Shown here: positions 1 through 8,004 of the stretch, in pieces | Layout: each line of letters opens with the position of its first letter | Numbering within the stretch: the first letter of the stretch is position 1 | Origin: Streptomyces sp. S.PNR 29 | GTDB lineage: Bacteria; Actinomycetota; Actinomycetes; Streptomycetales; Streptomycetaceae | Reading direction: 5' to 3' | DNA length: 64,000 nucleotides | Assembly (NCBI RefSeq): GCF_030386795.1 | Contig: NZ_JANUQM010000019.1 | Location: 62,001-126,000 of the forward strand | Position numbers and translations under genes: made by a program | Notes under the pieces: model-generated | Seen by the model: the letters and a program-made list of their open reading frames with translations, nothing else | Database searches by the model: none | Told to the model about the DNA's origin: nothing

Positions 1-303
1 CCCGAAGGGAACGCCGCCGCTGGTCGCGGTGCGGTACGGGTGGTCGTCGCCCGCGTACAGGGCCGCGTGGTAGTTGAAGTCCTCCTGCACGTTGACGATG
101 TCGTACGCCCCGAGGCGCGGGGAGATCAGCGGGGTGTTCCGCTCCGGGTGTCCGGAACTCAGCCCCTCCGGGAGGCCGGCGACGTTGTAGGTGAGGACGT
201 CGAAGGAGCCGGTGGTGGCGGCGGCCGCGGGTGTGGCGGTGGCGGCGGCGAGGCCGGTGACGGCCAGGGCGGTTGCCGTGAGCGTGCCGATCAGTCTTCT
301 CAT
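1..303 (-). CDS. secreted endonuclease/exonuclease/phosphatase-family protein (5' part)
   Basis: Only the first 101 codons are in the window; the gene runs off the left edge. The ATG at 303 opens a signal peptide (MRRLIGTLTA..., Ala-rich core, cleavage likely after the PAAA stretch near residue 28). The mature start reads FDVLTYNVAGLPEGLSSG, the typical first strand of the DNase I-like fold, where the Asn binds metal; VQEDFNY further on carries the catalytic Glu equivalent. This matches secreted sphingomyelinase/phosphodiesterase-like members of the family, but the substrate cannot be decided from the fragment. It is divergent from the carboxypeptidase gene at 616. Confidence 0.7.
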   Translation of the reverse strand, partial: MRRLIGTLTATALAVTGLAAATATPAAAATTGSFDVLTYNVAGLPEGLSSGHPERNTPLISPRLGAYDIVNVQEDFNYHAALYAGDDHPYRTATSGGVPFG

Positions 304-615
304 GGTGGGGGTGTCTCCGATGGGTGACCAGAAGATGAGCACTGCTCAGGTTCGATGCCAACAGGGTGGCGTGCAAGGGTTATTGGGGAAACAGTGAGCG
401 CGGCGGTCGACCCCGCGGGCCGGTCCGGCACCGCATTGCGCGGGTCATTGAACGACGCATATGCCCATATGGCGGATATCTGAGATCGTTCGGCGTCCGG
501 TGCGGAGCTGTGGGAACATGCGCTCCCTCGCGAGCCGCGCCAGGGGGGAGGGCGCCGTTGCGCCCCGCTCTGCGGCTTTCGTGTCGATTCAAGTGAGAAC
601 ATCGGAGCGTTTGCA
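304..615. other. divergent intergenic region with CATATG palindrome
   Basis: About 310 bp separate the divergent phosphatase-family gene and the carboxypeptidase gene. I see no convincing ORF with Streptomyces codon use. It must hold both promoters. The one clear symmetric element is CATATGCCCATATG at 458-471, AT-rich against its surroundings, a candidate operator. GGAG at 604-607 is the ribosome binding site of the TTG start at 616. Confidence 0.5.
458..471. promoter_or_regulatory. CATATG-CC-CATATG palindrome, candidate operator
   Basis: Two copies of the self-complementary hexamer CATATG separated by CC form a 14-bp symmetric element in a GC-rich divergent promoter region. No known regulator is assigned. 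Confidence 0.3.
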
Positions 616-1596
616 TTGATAACCCTTGACAAGGACAGGCGTGTTCGCCGGGGGCCGGACGCACGAAGATCCCGTGCGCTGACGGTGCGCAGGGCCGCGG
701 CCATCGCCGTGACCGCCGGCACCGTCCTCCTGGCCACGCCCGTCGCCTCGCCCGCGCAGGCAGCCACCGCGCCCACGGTCAGCGCCAAGGGCGCCTTCCT
801 GCTGGACAACGCGACCGGCACCCGGCTGATGAGCAAGTACGCCGACACCAGACGGCCGATGGCCAGCACCACGAAGATCATGACGGCCCGCGTCGTTCTC
901 AGCCAGACCAACCTCGACCTCGACCGCAAGGTCACCATCAGGCAGGCCTACCGCGACTACGTCGCCGCCAAGGGCGCCAGCACGGCCGACCTGAGGACGG
1001 GCGACCGTGTCACGGTCCGGCAGCTGCTGTACGCGATGATGCTGCCCTCGGGCTGCGACGCCGCGTACGCCCTCGCCGACACCTTCGGCACCGGCGACAC
1101 CCGTTCGGCGCGGGTCAAGTCGTTCATCGGCAAGATGAACAAGAAGGCCGCCGATCTCGGCCTGACCAACACCCACTTCGACTCGTTCGACGGCATCTCG
1201 ACGACCGGCGAGAACTACACCTCCCCGCGCGACCTGGCGAAGCTCGCACGCAGCGCGATGAAGTACTCGACGTTCCGCGGCGTGGTCAAGACGCAGAAGA
1301 CGGTGCGGTACGCGACCACGAGCACCGGCGGCACCCGCACCTACACCTGGTACAACACCAACAAGCTGCTCGGCTCCTACACCGGTGCCACCGGCATCAA
1401 GACCGGCACCAGCACTCCCGCGGGACCGTGTCTCGTCTTCTCCGCCACCCGTGGTGACAAGACGGTCATCGGTGTCGTCCTGAACGCCACCGACCGCTAC
1501 AACGACGCCGCGAAGATGCTGGACTACGGCTTCGGCACCAGCACCGCGTCGACCATGCAGCTGCGCTCGCTGCCCGCGGGCGCCCAGCAGGACTGA
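616..1596 (+). CDS. D-alanyl-D-alanine carboxypeptidase (peptidase S11-type penicillin-binding protein)
   Basis: A 326-residue exported DD-peptidase that trims the terminal D-Ala of peptidoglycan stem peptides. The TTG start at 616 is chosen because GGAG sits 8 bases upstream. Residues 21-50 form a signal peptide ending near PAQAA. The three penicillin-binding motifs are present in order: SxxK as STTK at residues 84-87, SGC at 145-147 (SxN equivalent, Cys in place of Asn, common in actinobacterial members), and KTG at 262-264. There is no C-terminal membrane anchor, so it is probably released or loosely wall-associated. Single gene with its own terminator at 1607-1642. Confidence 0.9.
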   Translation: MITLDKDRRVRRGPDARRSRALTVRRAAAIAVTAGTVLLATPVASPAQAATAPTVSAKGAFLLDNATGTRLMSKYADTRRPMASTTKIMTARVVLSQTNLDLDRKVTIRQAYRDYVAAKGASTADLRTGDRVTVRQLLYAMMLPSGCDAAYALADTFGTGDTRSARVKSFIGKMNKKAADLGLTNTHFDSFDGISTTGENYTSPRDLAKLARSAMKYSTFRGVVKTQKTVRYATTSTGGTRTYTWYNTNKLLGSYTGATGIKTGTSTPAGPCLVFSATRGDKTVIGVVLNATDRYNDAAKMLDYGFGTSTASTMQLRSLPAGAQQD

Positions 1597-1606
1597 CCGA
1601 GGGACA

Positions 1607-1642
1607 GGTCGGACCGGAACCGCGATGTGGTTCCGGCCGACC
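1607..1642 (+). terminator. terminator of the carboxypeptidase gene
   Basis: Arms 1607-1621 and 1629-1642 pair over 14 bp with a single bulged A, loop GCGATGT, followed by TTGCTCCC. It starts 10 bases after the stop codon. Confidence 0.75.
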
Positions 1643-1798
1643 TTGCTCCCCCACGGACCACGCTACGCACCCCTGAGCCGTCCGAGTCCCCGATTCCCGC
1701 CCACGGTGTCCCCGATTCCTGCCACGGAACCGGCCGGTGCCTCGTTACCGTCGAGGGAGACGAGGTTCGGGCGCACGACGGGCGAGGGGGACGGTTCC

Positions 1799-2764
1799 GT
1801 GAGCGAGGGGGCTCTTCACGTACACCGGGTCGGCGTCGCCGAGTTACAGGCGGCGGCCTCCTCGATCCTCGCCCCGCTCTCCGTGACCGCTCCCGACGCG
1901 GACGCCTTCCGGGCCGACATCGACGCGGCGGAAGTGGGGCGTCTGGCCGTGGCCCGGGTCCGTGGCTCCGGGCATCTGGTGTCCCGCACCCCACGAGCGA
2001 TCACCTCCTCCGACCCCGACCTGCTGAAGGTGACGCTGCACCGCTCGCAGCCCACCGTGGCCGACCAGGGCGGTCGCCGGATCCGGGCGGGCAGCGGCGA
2101 CTTCGTGGTCTTCGACATGACCCGTCCGTACCGGCTCTCGGTCGCCGACGGGTGCGACGTCATGGCCGTCGGCATCCCGCGCGCGGAACTGGGCCGCCAC
2201 GCCGACACCGTCGCCCGGCAGGCCGCCCGGCGGCTGCCCGCCGACACCGGGGCCCCGGCGGTGCTGTCCGCGTTCCTGCTCGGCCTCGGCCGCCACCTCG
2301 ACGAACTGCCGGCGCCCGCGGACACCCATGTGGGCGACGCGCTGACCTCCCTGCTGATCGCGGCGTTCACCGAACGCGCGCCCGGCCGGATGGACACGGC
2401 CACCGAGCTGGTGGACCGCATCCGCGTCTACGCCCTGGCCAACATCTCCGACCCGTCGTTGTGCGTCAGGTCGGTCGCCGCCGCCCACGGCATCTCGGAA
2501 CGTCAGCTGCACCGTCTGTTCCGCACCACCGGCATCTCGTTCTCGGCCTGGCTGCGCCACGAACGCTTCGCACGCATCCGCAGGGACCTGCTGGACCCCG
2601 CCCACGACGGCCGCACCATCGCGTCCGTGGCTGCCCGCTGGGGCATCCACGACCCGCGCCACCTGGGGCGCGGGTTCAAGGAGCAGTACGGGCAGACGGC
2701 CCGCGAGCTGCGTCAGGAGCGGAGCCCGAGCCTCTCCCGAGGCCGGCTCAGGCGTTCGGATTGA
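1799..2764 (+). CDS. AraC-family transcriptional regulator with a TTA codon
   Basis: A 321-residue regulator. The GTG at 1799 follows GAGGGGGAC and is preferred to the longer open frame upstream, which has poor coding character. Residues 1-180 look like the AraC-binding-like cupin domain. The C-terminal 100 residues hold the two HTHs of the AraC DNA-binding domain (SVAAAHGISERQLHRLFR and SVAARWGIHDPRHLGRGFK). Codon 16 (1844-1846) is TTA, so translation should depend on the bldA tRNA and be tied to late growth. The 3' end overlaps the convergent xylanase gene by 17 bp. The target is unknown; the xylanase and the TTA-containing MFS gene are candidates by position. Confidence 0.88.
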   Translation: MSEGALHVHRVGVAELQAAASSILAPLSVTAPDADAFRADIDAAEVGRLAVARVRGSGHLVSRTPRAITSSDPDLLKVTLHRSQPTVADQGGRRIRAGSGDFVVFDMTRPYRLSVADGCDVMAVGIPRAELGRHADTVARQAARRLPADTGAPAVLSAFLLGLGRHLDELPAPADTHVGDALTSLLIAAFTERAPGRMDTATELVDRIRVYALANISDPSLCVRSVAAAHGISERQLHRLFRTTGISFSAWLRHERFARIRRDLLDPAHDGRTIASVAARWGIHDPRHLGRGFKEQYGQTARELRQERSPSLSRGRLRRSD

Positions 2765-3830
2765 GGCCGTTGGACAGCCCGGTGTACGCCGGCTTCGCCC
2801 CGTAGCTCTCGTTGTACGGCAGCGCCGCCCCGTACCCGCTGAAGGTGCCCGGCACCCAGGAGTGCTTGTCGGTGAGGCCCCACACCGTGACGCCCGCACA
2901 GCGCGGTACGCCCAGGCAGTTCTCACTGGCCGTCTTGTAGTCGGTGGACTGCTGGGCGAGTTCCGCGGAGGAGGCCGGCAGCGGGATGCGGACGTCCAGC
3001 TCGGTGAGGGAGACCTCCAGGCCGAGGTCGGAGAAGCGCTTCAGGTTGGCCTTCATCGAGCTCGGCAGCTGACCCACGACGAAGTGGGACTGGAACCCGA
3101 TGCCGTGCAACGGCACGCCCTGGGCGAGGAGTTGCTTCGCCAGGTTGTACAGGGCGTCGCTCTTCGCGTTGTCGGCCTCGATGTTGTAGTCGTTGATGTA
3201 CAGCTTCGCGGACGGGTCCGCCGCGTGCGCCCAGCGCAGCGCGTCGGCGATGTGGCCGGTGCCCAGCTTGTCCTGCCACAGCGAGCCGCGCATCGAGCCG
3301 TCCTCGTTGAACGCCTCGTTGACCACGTCCCAGGCGTACACCTTGCCCTTGTAGCGGCCGACGGTGGTGTCGATGTGCTTCTTGAGGAGTGTGTTCAGCT
3401 CGGAGGCGGAGAAGGTGCCGTTCTTCAGCCAGGAGGGCAGCTGCGCGTACCAGACGAGAGTGTGCCCCCGTACGCCCTGGTTGTGCGCGGCGGCGTGGCT
3501 GACGAGACGGTCGGCCGCCGCCCAGTTGTAGCTGCCCCGGCTCGGCTCCAGCGCGTCCCACTTCATCGCGTTCTCCGCCGTGACCGAGTTGAACTCCCGG
3601 TCCAGCACGGCGGTGTACGCCGACTCGCTCTGCAACGGCCCGTCGGCGACCGCCGCGCCGATCTTCACGCCGCGCCCGTCGGCGTGGCCGCGCAGCGTGG
3701 TGGCGGCCGAGGCGTCCGGGGTGAGCTGGGGGAGTGCCACGGCCGCCGTGGCGACCAGGGCGCCTGCCGCGGCGAGCGTGAGGGGGCGGGAGACGCGGTG
3801 ACGGCGATGACCGCGTGGGGTGGGGGGCAC
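2748..3830 (-). CDS. secreted endo-1,4-beta-xylanase, GH10
   Basis: A 360-residue enzyme cleaving internal beta-1,4 bonds of xylan outside the cell. The GTG at 3830 is chosen for the adjacent GGAGGAG, though the spacing is short. Residues 1-42 are a signal peptide with an RRHR n-region and cleavage near DASA. The catalytic domain fills the rest: acid/base Glu172 in WDVVNEAF, nucleophile Glu277 in LTELDVR, and the WGLTDKHSW substrate-binding motif. There is no carbohydrate-binding module, unlike many Streptomyces GH10 xylanases. It is divergent from the MFS gene and convergent with the AraC gene. Confidence 0.9.
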   Translation of the reverse strand: MPPTPRGHRRHRVSRPLTLAAAGALVATAAVALPQLTPDASAATTLRGHADGRGVKIGAAVADGPLQSESAYTAVLDREFNSVTAENAMKWDALEPSRGSYNWAAADRLVSHAAAHNQGVRGHTLVWYAQLPSWLKNGTFSASELNTLLKKHIDTTVGRYKGKVYAWDVVNEAFNEDGSMRGSLWQDKLGTGHIADALRWAHAADPSAKLYINDYNIEADNAKSDALYNLAKQLLAQGVPLHGIGFQSHFVVGQLPSSMKANLKRFSDLGLEVSLTELDVRIPLPASSAELAQQSTDYKTASENCLGVPRCAGVTVWGLTDKHSWVPGTFSGYGAALPYNESYGAKPAYTGLSNGLNPNA

Positions 3831-3930
3831 GGCTCCTCCAGTGGGGTAGCGATACGGGTGTGGTGCGACATCCTCCAGTTGCTGCCGGGCGGCGATAAGG
3901 TTGCCGCGGACCGGATCACGGGGAGGCGGC

Positions 3931-3963
3931 ATGACGGGGCGGCGGACGGCACCGGCCGGATGA
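3931..3963 (+). CDS. ten-codon leader ORF coupled to the MFS gene
   Basis: ATG at 3931 lies behind GGGGAGGC and encodes MTGRRTAPAG. Its TGA (3961-3963) overlaps the ATG of the MFS gene at 3960 in an ATGA junction. The MFS start itself has no clear ribosome binding site, so reinitiation after this peptide is a reasonable inference. Confidence 0.4.
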   Translation: MTGRRTAPAG

Positions 3964-5237
3964 CGTACGGGGCACAGCGCGAGGACGAGGCCGGCAGCGG
4001 CGCACGGGACGCCGGCGGCGGCTTACCCCGCACACGTCCGCTGTGGCGGCAACGGGACTTCGGGATCTTCTGGGCCGCGCAGACGCTCTCCGTCCTCGGT
4101 GACTCCTTCGCCCTGATCGCCCTGCCCCTGCTGGTCCTTGAGGCGACGGGCTCGGTCGCCCGCATGGGACTGCTGACCGCGGTGGGCGGGGCGGCGTCGG
4201 TCGTGGCCGCGGTGTTCGCCGGTGCCGTGGTCGACCGGGTCGACCGGCGGCGGCTCCTCATCGCCTGCGACCTCGTGCGCATGGTGCTGTACGGACTGAT
4301 CCCGCTGGTGTGGCTGTTCGGCCCGCGGATCTGGCTGCTGTACGCGGTGCTGCCGCTGTGCGAGGCCGTCGGCATGTTCTTCGCCGTCGGTTACGTCACC
4401 GTCGTGCGCGGCCTGGTCCGCACCGAGCGGCTCACCGAGGCCAACGGGCGGCTGAACGCCACCGCCGCCGCGGCCGGCGTCCTCGGACCGCTGTGCGCGG
4501 GACTCGTCGCCGCCTGGTCCGGCCCGGCCGCCGCCGTCGGCGTGGACGCGGCCAGCTTCGGGGTGTCGGCCGCGTGCTTGCTCCTCATACGGTTCCGGCC
4601 CCGCGCCGGCGACGAGCGGGCAGGCCGGCGAACCGGACTCTGGCAGGACCTGCGCACCGGAGTGGCCTTCCTCCACGGGCACCCGGTGCTGCGCTCCCTG
4701 ACCGCCCTGCTGTTCCTCTTCAGCTTCCTCACCCTCGGCCTGAACGACCTGGTCATCTACCACCTCAAGCACGACCTCGGCCACGACGACGGCACCGTCG
4801 GCACCGTCATGGCCGTCGGCGCGCTCGGCACGATCGCCGGCGCCCTCCTGGTGGCCCGGATCCGCCGCAGGCTCGGCTTCGGCCCGACCTGGACCGGCTC
4901 GGTCGCGGTGTGCGGGCTGGCCTTCGCCGGGCTCGGCTGGGCCCGCGACGTATCCGCTGTCGCCGCGCTGACCGCCGCCTTCCTCGCCTGTGTCGGCATG
5001 GCGGGCACCTGCTCCATGTCACTGCGGCAGGAGGTGACCCCGGAACCCCTCCTGGGCCGGGTCACCTCCGCCTTCTGGACCCTCCACTACGCGGCGGCCC
5101 CGATCGGCGCGGCGGTCCTCACCTGGGCCGCCGAGCACCGGGGCACGGCCCCGGTCGCCCTGGTCGCGGGAGCCTGTTGCGTCCTGATCGCGCTCACCGC
5201 ACTGTTCACACCGATACGCCGGTCCGGCCGGGGCTGA
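3960..5237 (+). CDS. MFS transporter (MFS_3 / drug-exporter type) with a TTA codon
   Basis: A 425-residue inner-membrane protein with about 12 hydrophobic helices. The start at 3960 is favoured because the N-terminal helix (FGIFWAAQTLSVLGDSFALI) begins about 40 residues later. The MFS loop motif between helices 2 and 3 reads AGAVVDRVDRRRLL. The middle loop around residue 220 is rich in Arg and Gly, as usual. This pattern fits exporters of antibiotics or siderophores rather than sugar importers. Codon 22 (4023-4025) is TTA, predicting bldA-dependent expression like the nearby AraC gene. Substrate unknown. Confidence 0.85.
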   Translation: MTYGAQREDEAGSGARDAGGGLPRTRPLWRQRDFGIFWAAQTLSVLGDSFALIALPLLVLEATGSVARMGLLTAVGGAASVVAAVFAGAVVDRVDRRRLLIACDLVRMVLYGLIPLVWLFGPRIWLLYAVLPLCEAVGMFFAVGYVTVVRGLVRTERLTEANGRLNATAAAAGVLGPLCAGLVAAWSGPAAAVGVDAASFGVSAACLLLIRFRPRAGDERAGRRTGLWQDLRTGVAFLHGHPVLRSLTALLFLFSFLTLGLNDLVIYHLKHDLGHDDGTVGTVMAVGALGTIAGALLVARIRRRLGFGPTWTGSVAVCGLAFAGLGWARDVSAVAALTAAFLACVGMAGTCSMSLRQEVTPEPLLGRVTSAFWTLHYAAAPIGAAVLTWAAEHRGTAPVALVAGACCVLIALTALFTPIRRSGRG

Positions 5238-5270
5238 TCCCCGGTCCGGCTCCCGCCGTCCGACGCCGGA

Positions 5271-6077
5271 TCAGCCGTTCACCCCGGCGTAGTGCCCCAG
5301 GCTCCACCGCCACAGCAGCCGCGCCGCCAGATACGCCAGCAGCCCGAGCAGCGGGGAGCCCGCCGCCAGCCAGTACGGCACGCCGGTGTCCTGGCCGTGC
5401 CCGGTCAGGACCGCCGCCGGGAAGTAGGCGACGAACGCGAGCGGAAGGCCGTACGTCAGGAAGCCGCCGACCGCCTTCGGCAGGACGTTCAGCGGGTAGC
5501 TGCCGAAGGTGCCGAGCAGCTCCTCCAGCCAGCTGCCCCAGTAGCCGGCGGCCGGGAAACGCAGGGACGCGGAGGCCACCACCGTGAACAGGGCCGCCTC
5601 CAGGAGCATGCCGCCGAGCACGGCGAGGACCAGATACGTGGCCCGGCCCGCCGTCCAGTCGAGGTGACTGCGGCTGAGCGCGCCCGCCATCAGTCCCACC
5701 GCGACCGTCAGGTCGCCGATCGCGTTGGTCGGGAAGAACGACAGCTGGATCTGGCGGTGCACCGGCATGGGACGCGTCAGATAGATGTCGATCCTGCCCT
5801 CCTGGATCTGCCGGCCCACGCCGTGCATCCGGCCCAGCAGCAGCACGAACAGCCCGTGCGCCAGCATCCGGGTCGCCGGGATCAGCAGCACGTCCGAGCT
5901 GTCCCAGCCGCCCATCCCGGTGAACCGGGCGAGCAGCACCGTCGCGAACACGAGCACCGACACCTGCCAGATCGCGCCGATCGCGATCATCAGCAGAAAC
6001 TCGGCGCGGTACTCCATCTGCGCACGGAAGTTGAGCGCGGTGATGCGCCAGGCGATCCGCAGAGCCTTCAGCGACAT
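5271..6077 (-). CDS. ABC-2 type transporter permease
   Basis: A 268-residue membrane protein with about six hydrophobic segments and an early conserved N-terminus (ALNFRAQMEYRAEFLL). It resembles the ABC2_membrane_6 (formerly DUF990) permeases that act as pairs with one ATPase. It is the last gene of a three-gene minus-strand operon; its ATG is one base past the TGA of the upstream permease, with GGGAGG as ribosome binding site. It presumably forms a heterodimeric export channel with the next gene. Cargo unknown. Confidence 0.82.
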   Translation of the reverse strand: MSLKALRIAWRITALNFRAQMEYRAEFLLMIAIGAIWQVSVLVFATVLLARFTGMGGWDSSDVLLIPATRMLAHGLFVLLLGRMHGVGRQIQEGRIDIYLTRPMPVHRQIQLSFFPTNAIGDLTVAVGLMAGALSRSHLDWTAGRATYLVLAVLGGMLLEAALFTVVASASLRFPAAGYWGSWLEELLGTFGSYPLNVLPKAVGGFLTYGLPLAFVAYFPAAVLTGHGQDTGVPYWLAAGSPLLGLLAYLAARLLWRWSLGHYAGVNG

Positions 6078-6078
6078 C

Positions 6079-6885
6079 TCAGCCTCCCTGCGAGATCACG
6101 CGCCGGGCGGCCCGCCGCCACAGCAGCCGGGTGAACAGCGCCAGCACCACCACCCAGAAGGCCTGGACGGAGAGTTCGAAGACCGCGTCGGACAGGGGGA
6201 TCCGGCCCACGTACAGCGACAGCGGCACGCTCAGCGTGGCCTGGAAGGGCAGCAAGGCGCTCATCGTGACGAACCAGTCCGGGAAGAACCACAGCGGCGC
6301 GTACACCCCGGACAGCAGGTTCTGCGCGAAGAGCAGGATCAGCATCGCGGCGGTGTTGCGGACCGTCCAGAAGCACAACTGGTCCAGGACGAGCAGGATG
6401 TAGTACAGGACCCACTGGCCCAGCAGCATGCTGAGCACGAACACCCCCGCCACGGATACCGACTTCGGCGGTTCCACCACCCCCGCGGCCAGACAGACCG
6501 CGTACCCGGCCAGCGCCCACGCCAGCCCGTACAGCTGCCCGCCGAGGGCGCGCAGGGCGTAGTAGCGCTGGGGCGGCATGGGGCGCAGGTACCAGTAGAC
6601 GATGGTGCCGAAGTGCATGTGCTGCAGCACGGTGTCCCGGCCCGCGTACTGGTTGTCCAGGTCCCTCAGGCGGGACGCCAGCACGGCCAGCACGGCGTAG
6701 GTCACCGCCTGGTCGCGGTCGAGCCCGGCGGTCGTACCCGTGTCCGCGTACAGGCCGCGCCACAACGACCACACCAGCACCACCTGCACGGTCAGCCGGA
6801 CCAGGACCGCGGTCATCCGGGGCGGGGTGTGCAGCTCGCCGAGAGGGGTGACACGGGCGGCGCGCCAGCCGTGGAGCACGGCCAC
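6079..6885 (-). CDS. ABC-2 type transporter permease
   Basis: A 268-residue membrane protein, second permease of the exporter. The frame is open further upstream to an ATG at 6915 inside the ATPase gene. The GTG at 6885, just after the ATPase stop at 6887 and behind GGGAAGGGG, gives normal operon spacing; GTG at 6879 is an alternative. About six transmembrane segments are visible (for example LAWALAGYAVCLAAGVV and VAGVFVLSMLLGQWVLYYI). Same family as the downstream permease, so the pair probably arose by duplication. Confidence 0.8.
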   Translation of the reverse strand: MAVLHGWRAARVTPLGELHTPPRMTAVLVRLTVQVVLVWSLWRGLYADTGTTAGLDRDQAVTYAVLAVLASRLRDLDNQYAGRDTVLQHMHFGTIVYWYLRPMPPQRYYALRALGGQLYGLAWALAGYAVCLAAGVVEPPKSVSVAGVFVLSMLLGQWVLYYILLVLDQLCFWTVRNTAAMLILLFAQNLLSGVYAPLWFFPDWFVTMSALLPFQATLSVPLSLYVGRIPLSDAVFELSVQAFWVVVLALFTRLLWRRAARRVISQGG

Positions 6886-6886
6886 G

Positions 6887-7894
6887 TCACACCCCTTCCC
6901 GCTCAGGCTCCCCATGGACGTACGCGGCCCGCATCACGTCCTCCAGGTCCGCCTCGTCGAGGGCGATGTCGGTCACCTCGTACCGCTCGACGACCGCCTT
7001 CAGCGCCTGGGAGACGGTCGGGGCCTCAGGCCCGTCCGGGCCGAACACCACCTGCGGGCCGTCGTGCCGCAGCAGCGCGATGCCCGGCGGGGGCAGGACC
7101 TCGGCGTGCGGGTCGGCGAGGGTGGCCCGCACCTGCCAGGTGGAGCCGAACGTGCGGCGGATCTCGTCGAGGGTGCCGTCGAGGACCAGCCGGCCGTGGT
7201 TGATGAGGACGACCCGCTCGGCGAGGCGCTCGACCTCGGTCATGTCGTGCGTGGTGAGCAGGACCGTACGGCCGCGCTCCTCGACCTGGTGGCGCAGGAA
7301 CTCCCGCACCTGCTCCTTGACCACCACGTCCATGCCGATGGTCGGCTCGTCGAGGAAGACGACCGGCGGGTCGTGCAGCAGCGCGGCGGCGAGGTCGCTG
7401 CGCACCCGCTGGCCGAGGGAGAGGTGGCGGACCCGGGTGTCCCAGAAGGAGGACAGGTCGAGCAGGTCGTCGAACTCCTTCAGGCGGGCGGCGTGTTCGG
7501 CCTTCGGCACCTCGTAGATGTCTCTGAGGATCGCGAACGACTCCCGCACCGGCAGGTCCCACCACAGCTGGGTGCGCTGACCGAACACGGCCCCGATGTT
7601 GCGGGCGTTGCGTTCCCGGTCCTGGTACGGCACCACGCCCGCCACCCGGGCCTCGCCGGAGGTGGGGGTGAGGATGCCGGTGAGCACCTTGATGGTGGTG
7701 GACTTGCCGGCGCCGTTCGGGCCGAGCAGGGCGAGGAGTTCGCCCGCGGCGACGTCGAAGGTGATGTCGCGGACGGCCTGCTTGGCGACGCGCTCGGGGT
7801 TGACCAGGGATCTGACGGCGCCCAGGAAACCGGGGCGGCGGACGGTGGTGTGGAAGGTGCGGGACAGGCCGCGCACCTCGATGCTGCCGCTCAC
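6887..7894 (-). CDS. ABC transporter ATP-binding protein (exporter)
   Basis: A 335-residue ATPase. The GTG at 7894 (VSGSIEVRGLSRTF) is preferred because AAGGGAG lies about ten bases upstream. Walker A is GPNGAGKST, the signature is LSLGQR, Walker B is VVFLDEPTIG, and the H-loop is in LLTTHDMTEVE. The long insert VRRPGFLGAVRSLVNPE before Walker A and the extended C-terminus are typical of ATPases paired with ABC2_membrane_6 permeases. It drives the two permeases encoded directly downstream. Confidence 0.9.
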   Translation of the reverse strand: MSGSIEVRGLSRTFHTTVRRPGFLGAVRSLVNPERVAKQAVRDITFDVAAGELLALLGPNGAGKSTTIKVLTGILTPTSGEARVAGVVPYQDRERNARNIGAVFGQRTQLWWDLPVRESFAILRDIYEVPKAEHAARLKEFDDLLDLSSFWDTRVRHLSLGQRVRSDLAAALLHDPPVVFLDEPTIGMDVVVKEQVREFLRHQVEERGRTVLLTTHDMTEVERLAERVVLINHGRLVLDGTLDEIRRTFGSTWQVRATLADPHAEVLPPPGIALLRHDGPQVVFGPDGPEAPTVSQALKAVVERYEVTDIALDEADLEDVMRAAYVHGEPEREGV

Positions 7895-7925
7895 GTTGGG
7901 GACTCCCTTACCGGGCACGTGCAGC

Positions 7926-7957
7926 GCGGCCGGCCGGCTGAGGAGCCGACCGGCCGC
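7926..7957 (-). terminator. strong hairpin downstream of the beta-galactosidase gene
   Basis: Arms 7926-7939 and 7944-7957 form a 14-bp stem with one mismatch around a GAGG loop. It lies between the beta-galactosidase stop and the ABC exporter start, both on the minus strand. No U-run follows, which is usual for Streptomyces. Confidence 0.6.
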
Positions 7958-8004
7958 CGAGAACGTCATGACGGTGTCAGAATGCCGATCAACCGGTCAA
8001 CGGA

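Noticed and set aside
2862..3959. Long N-terminal extension of the MFS protein
   Set aside because: This stretch is antisense to the xylanase gene, has no membrane helices and no conserved sequence.
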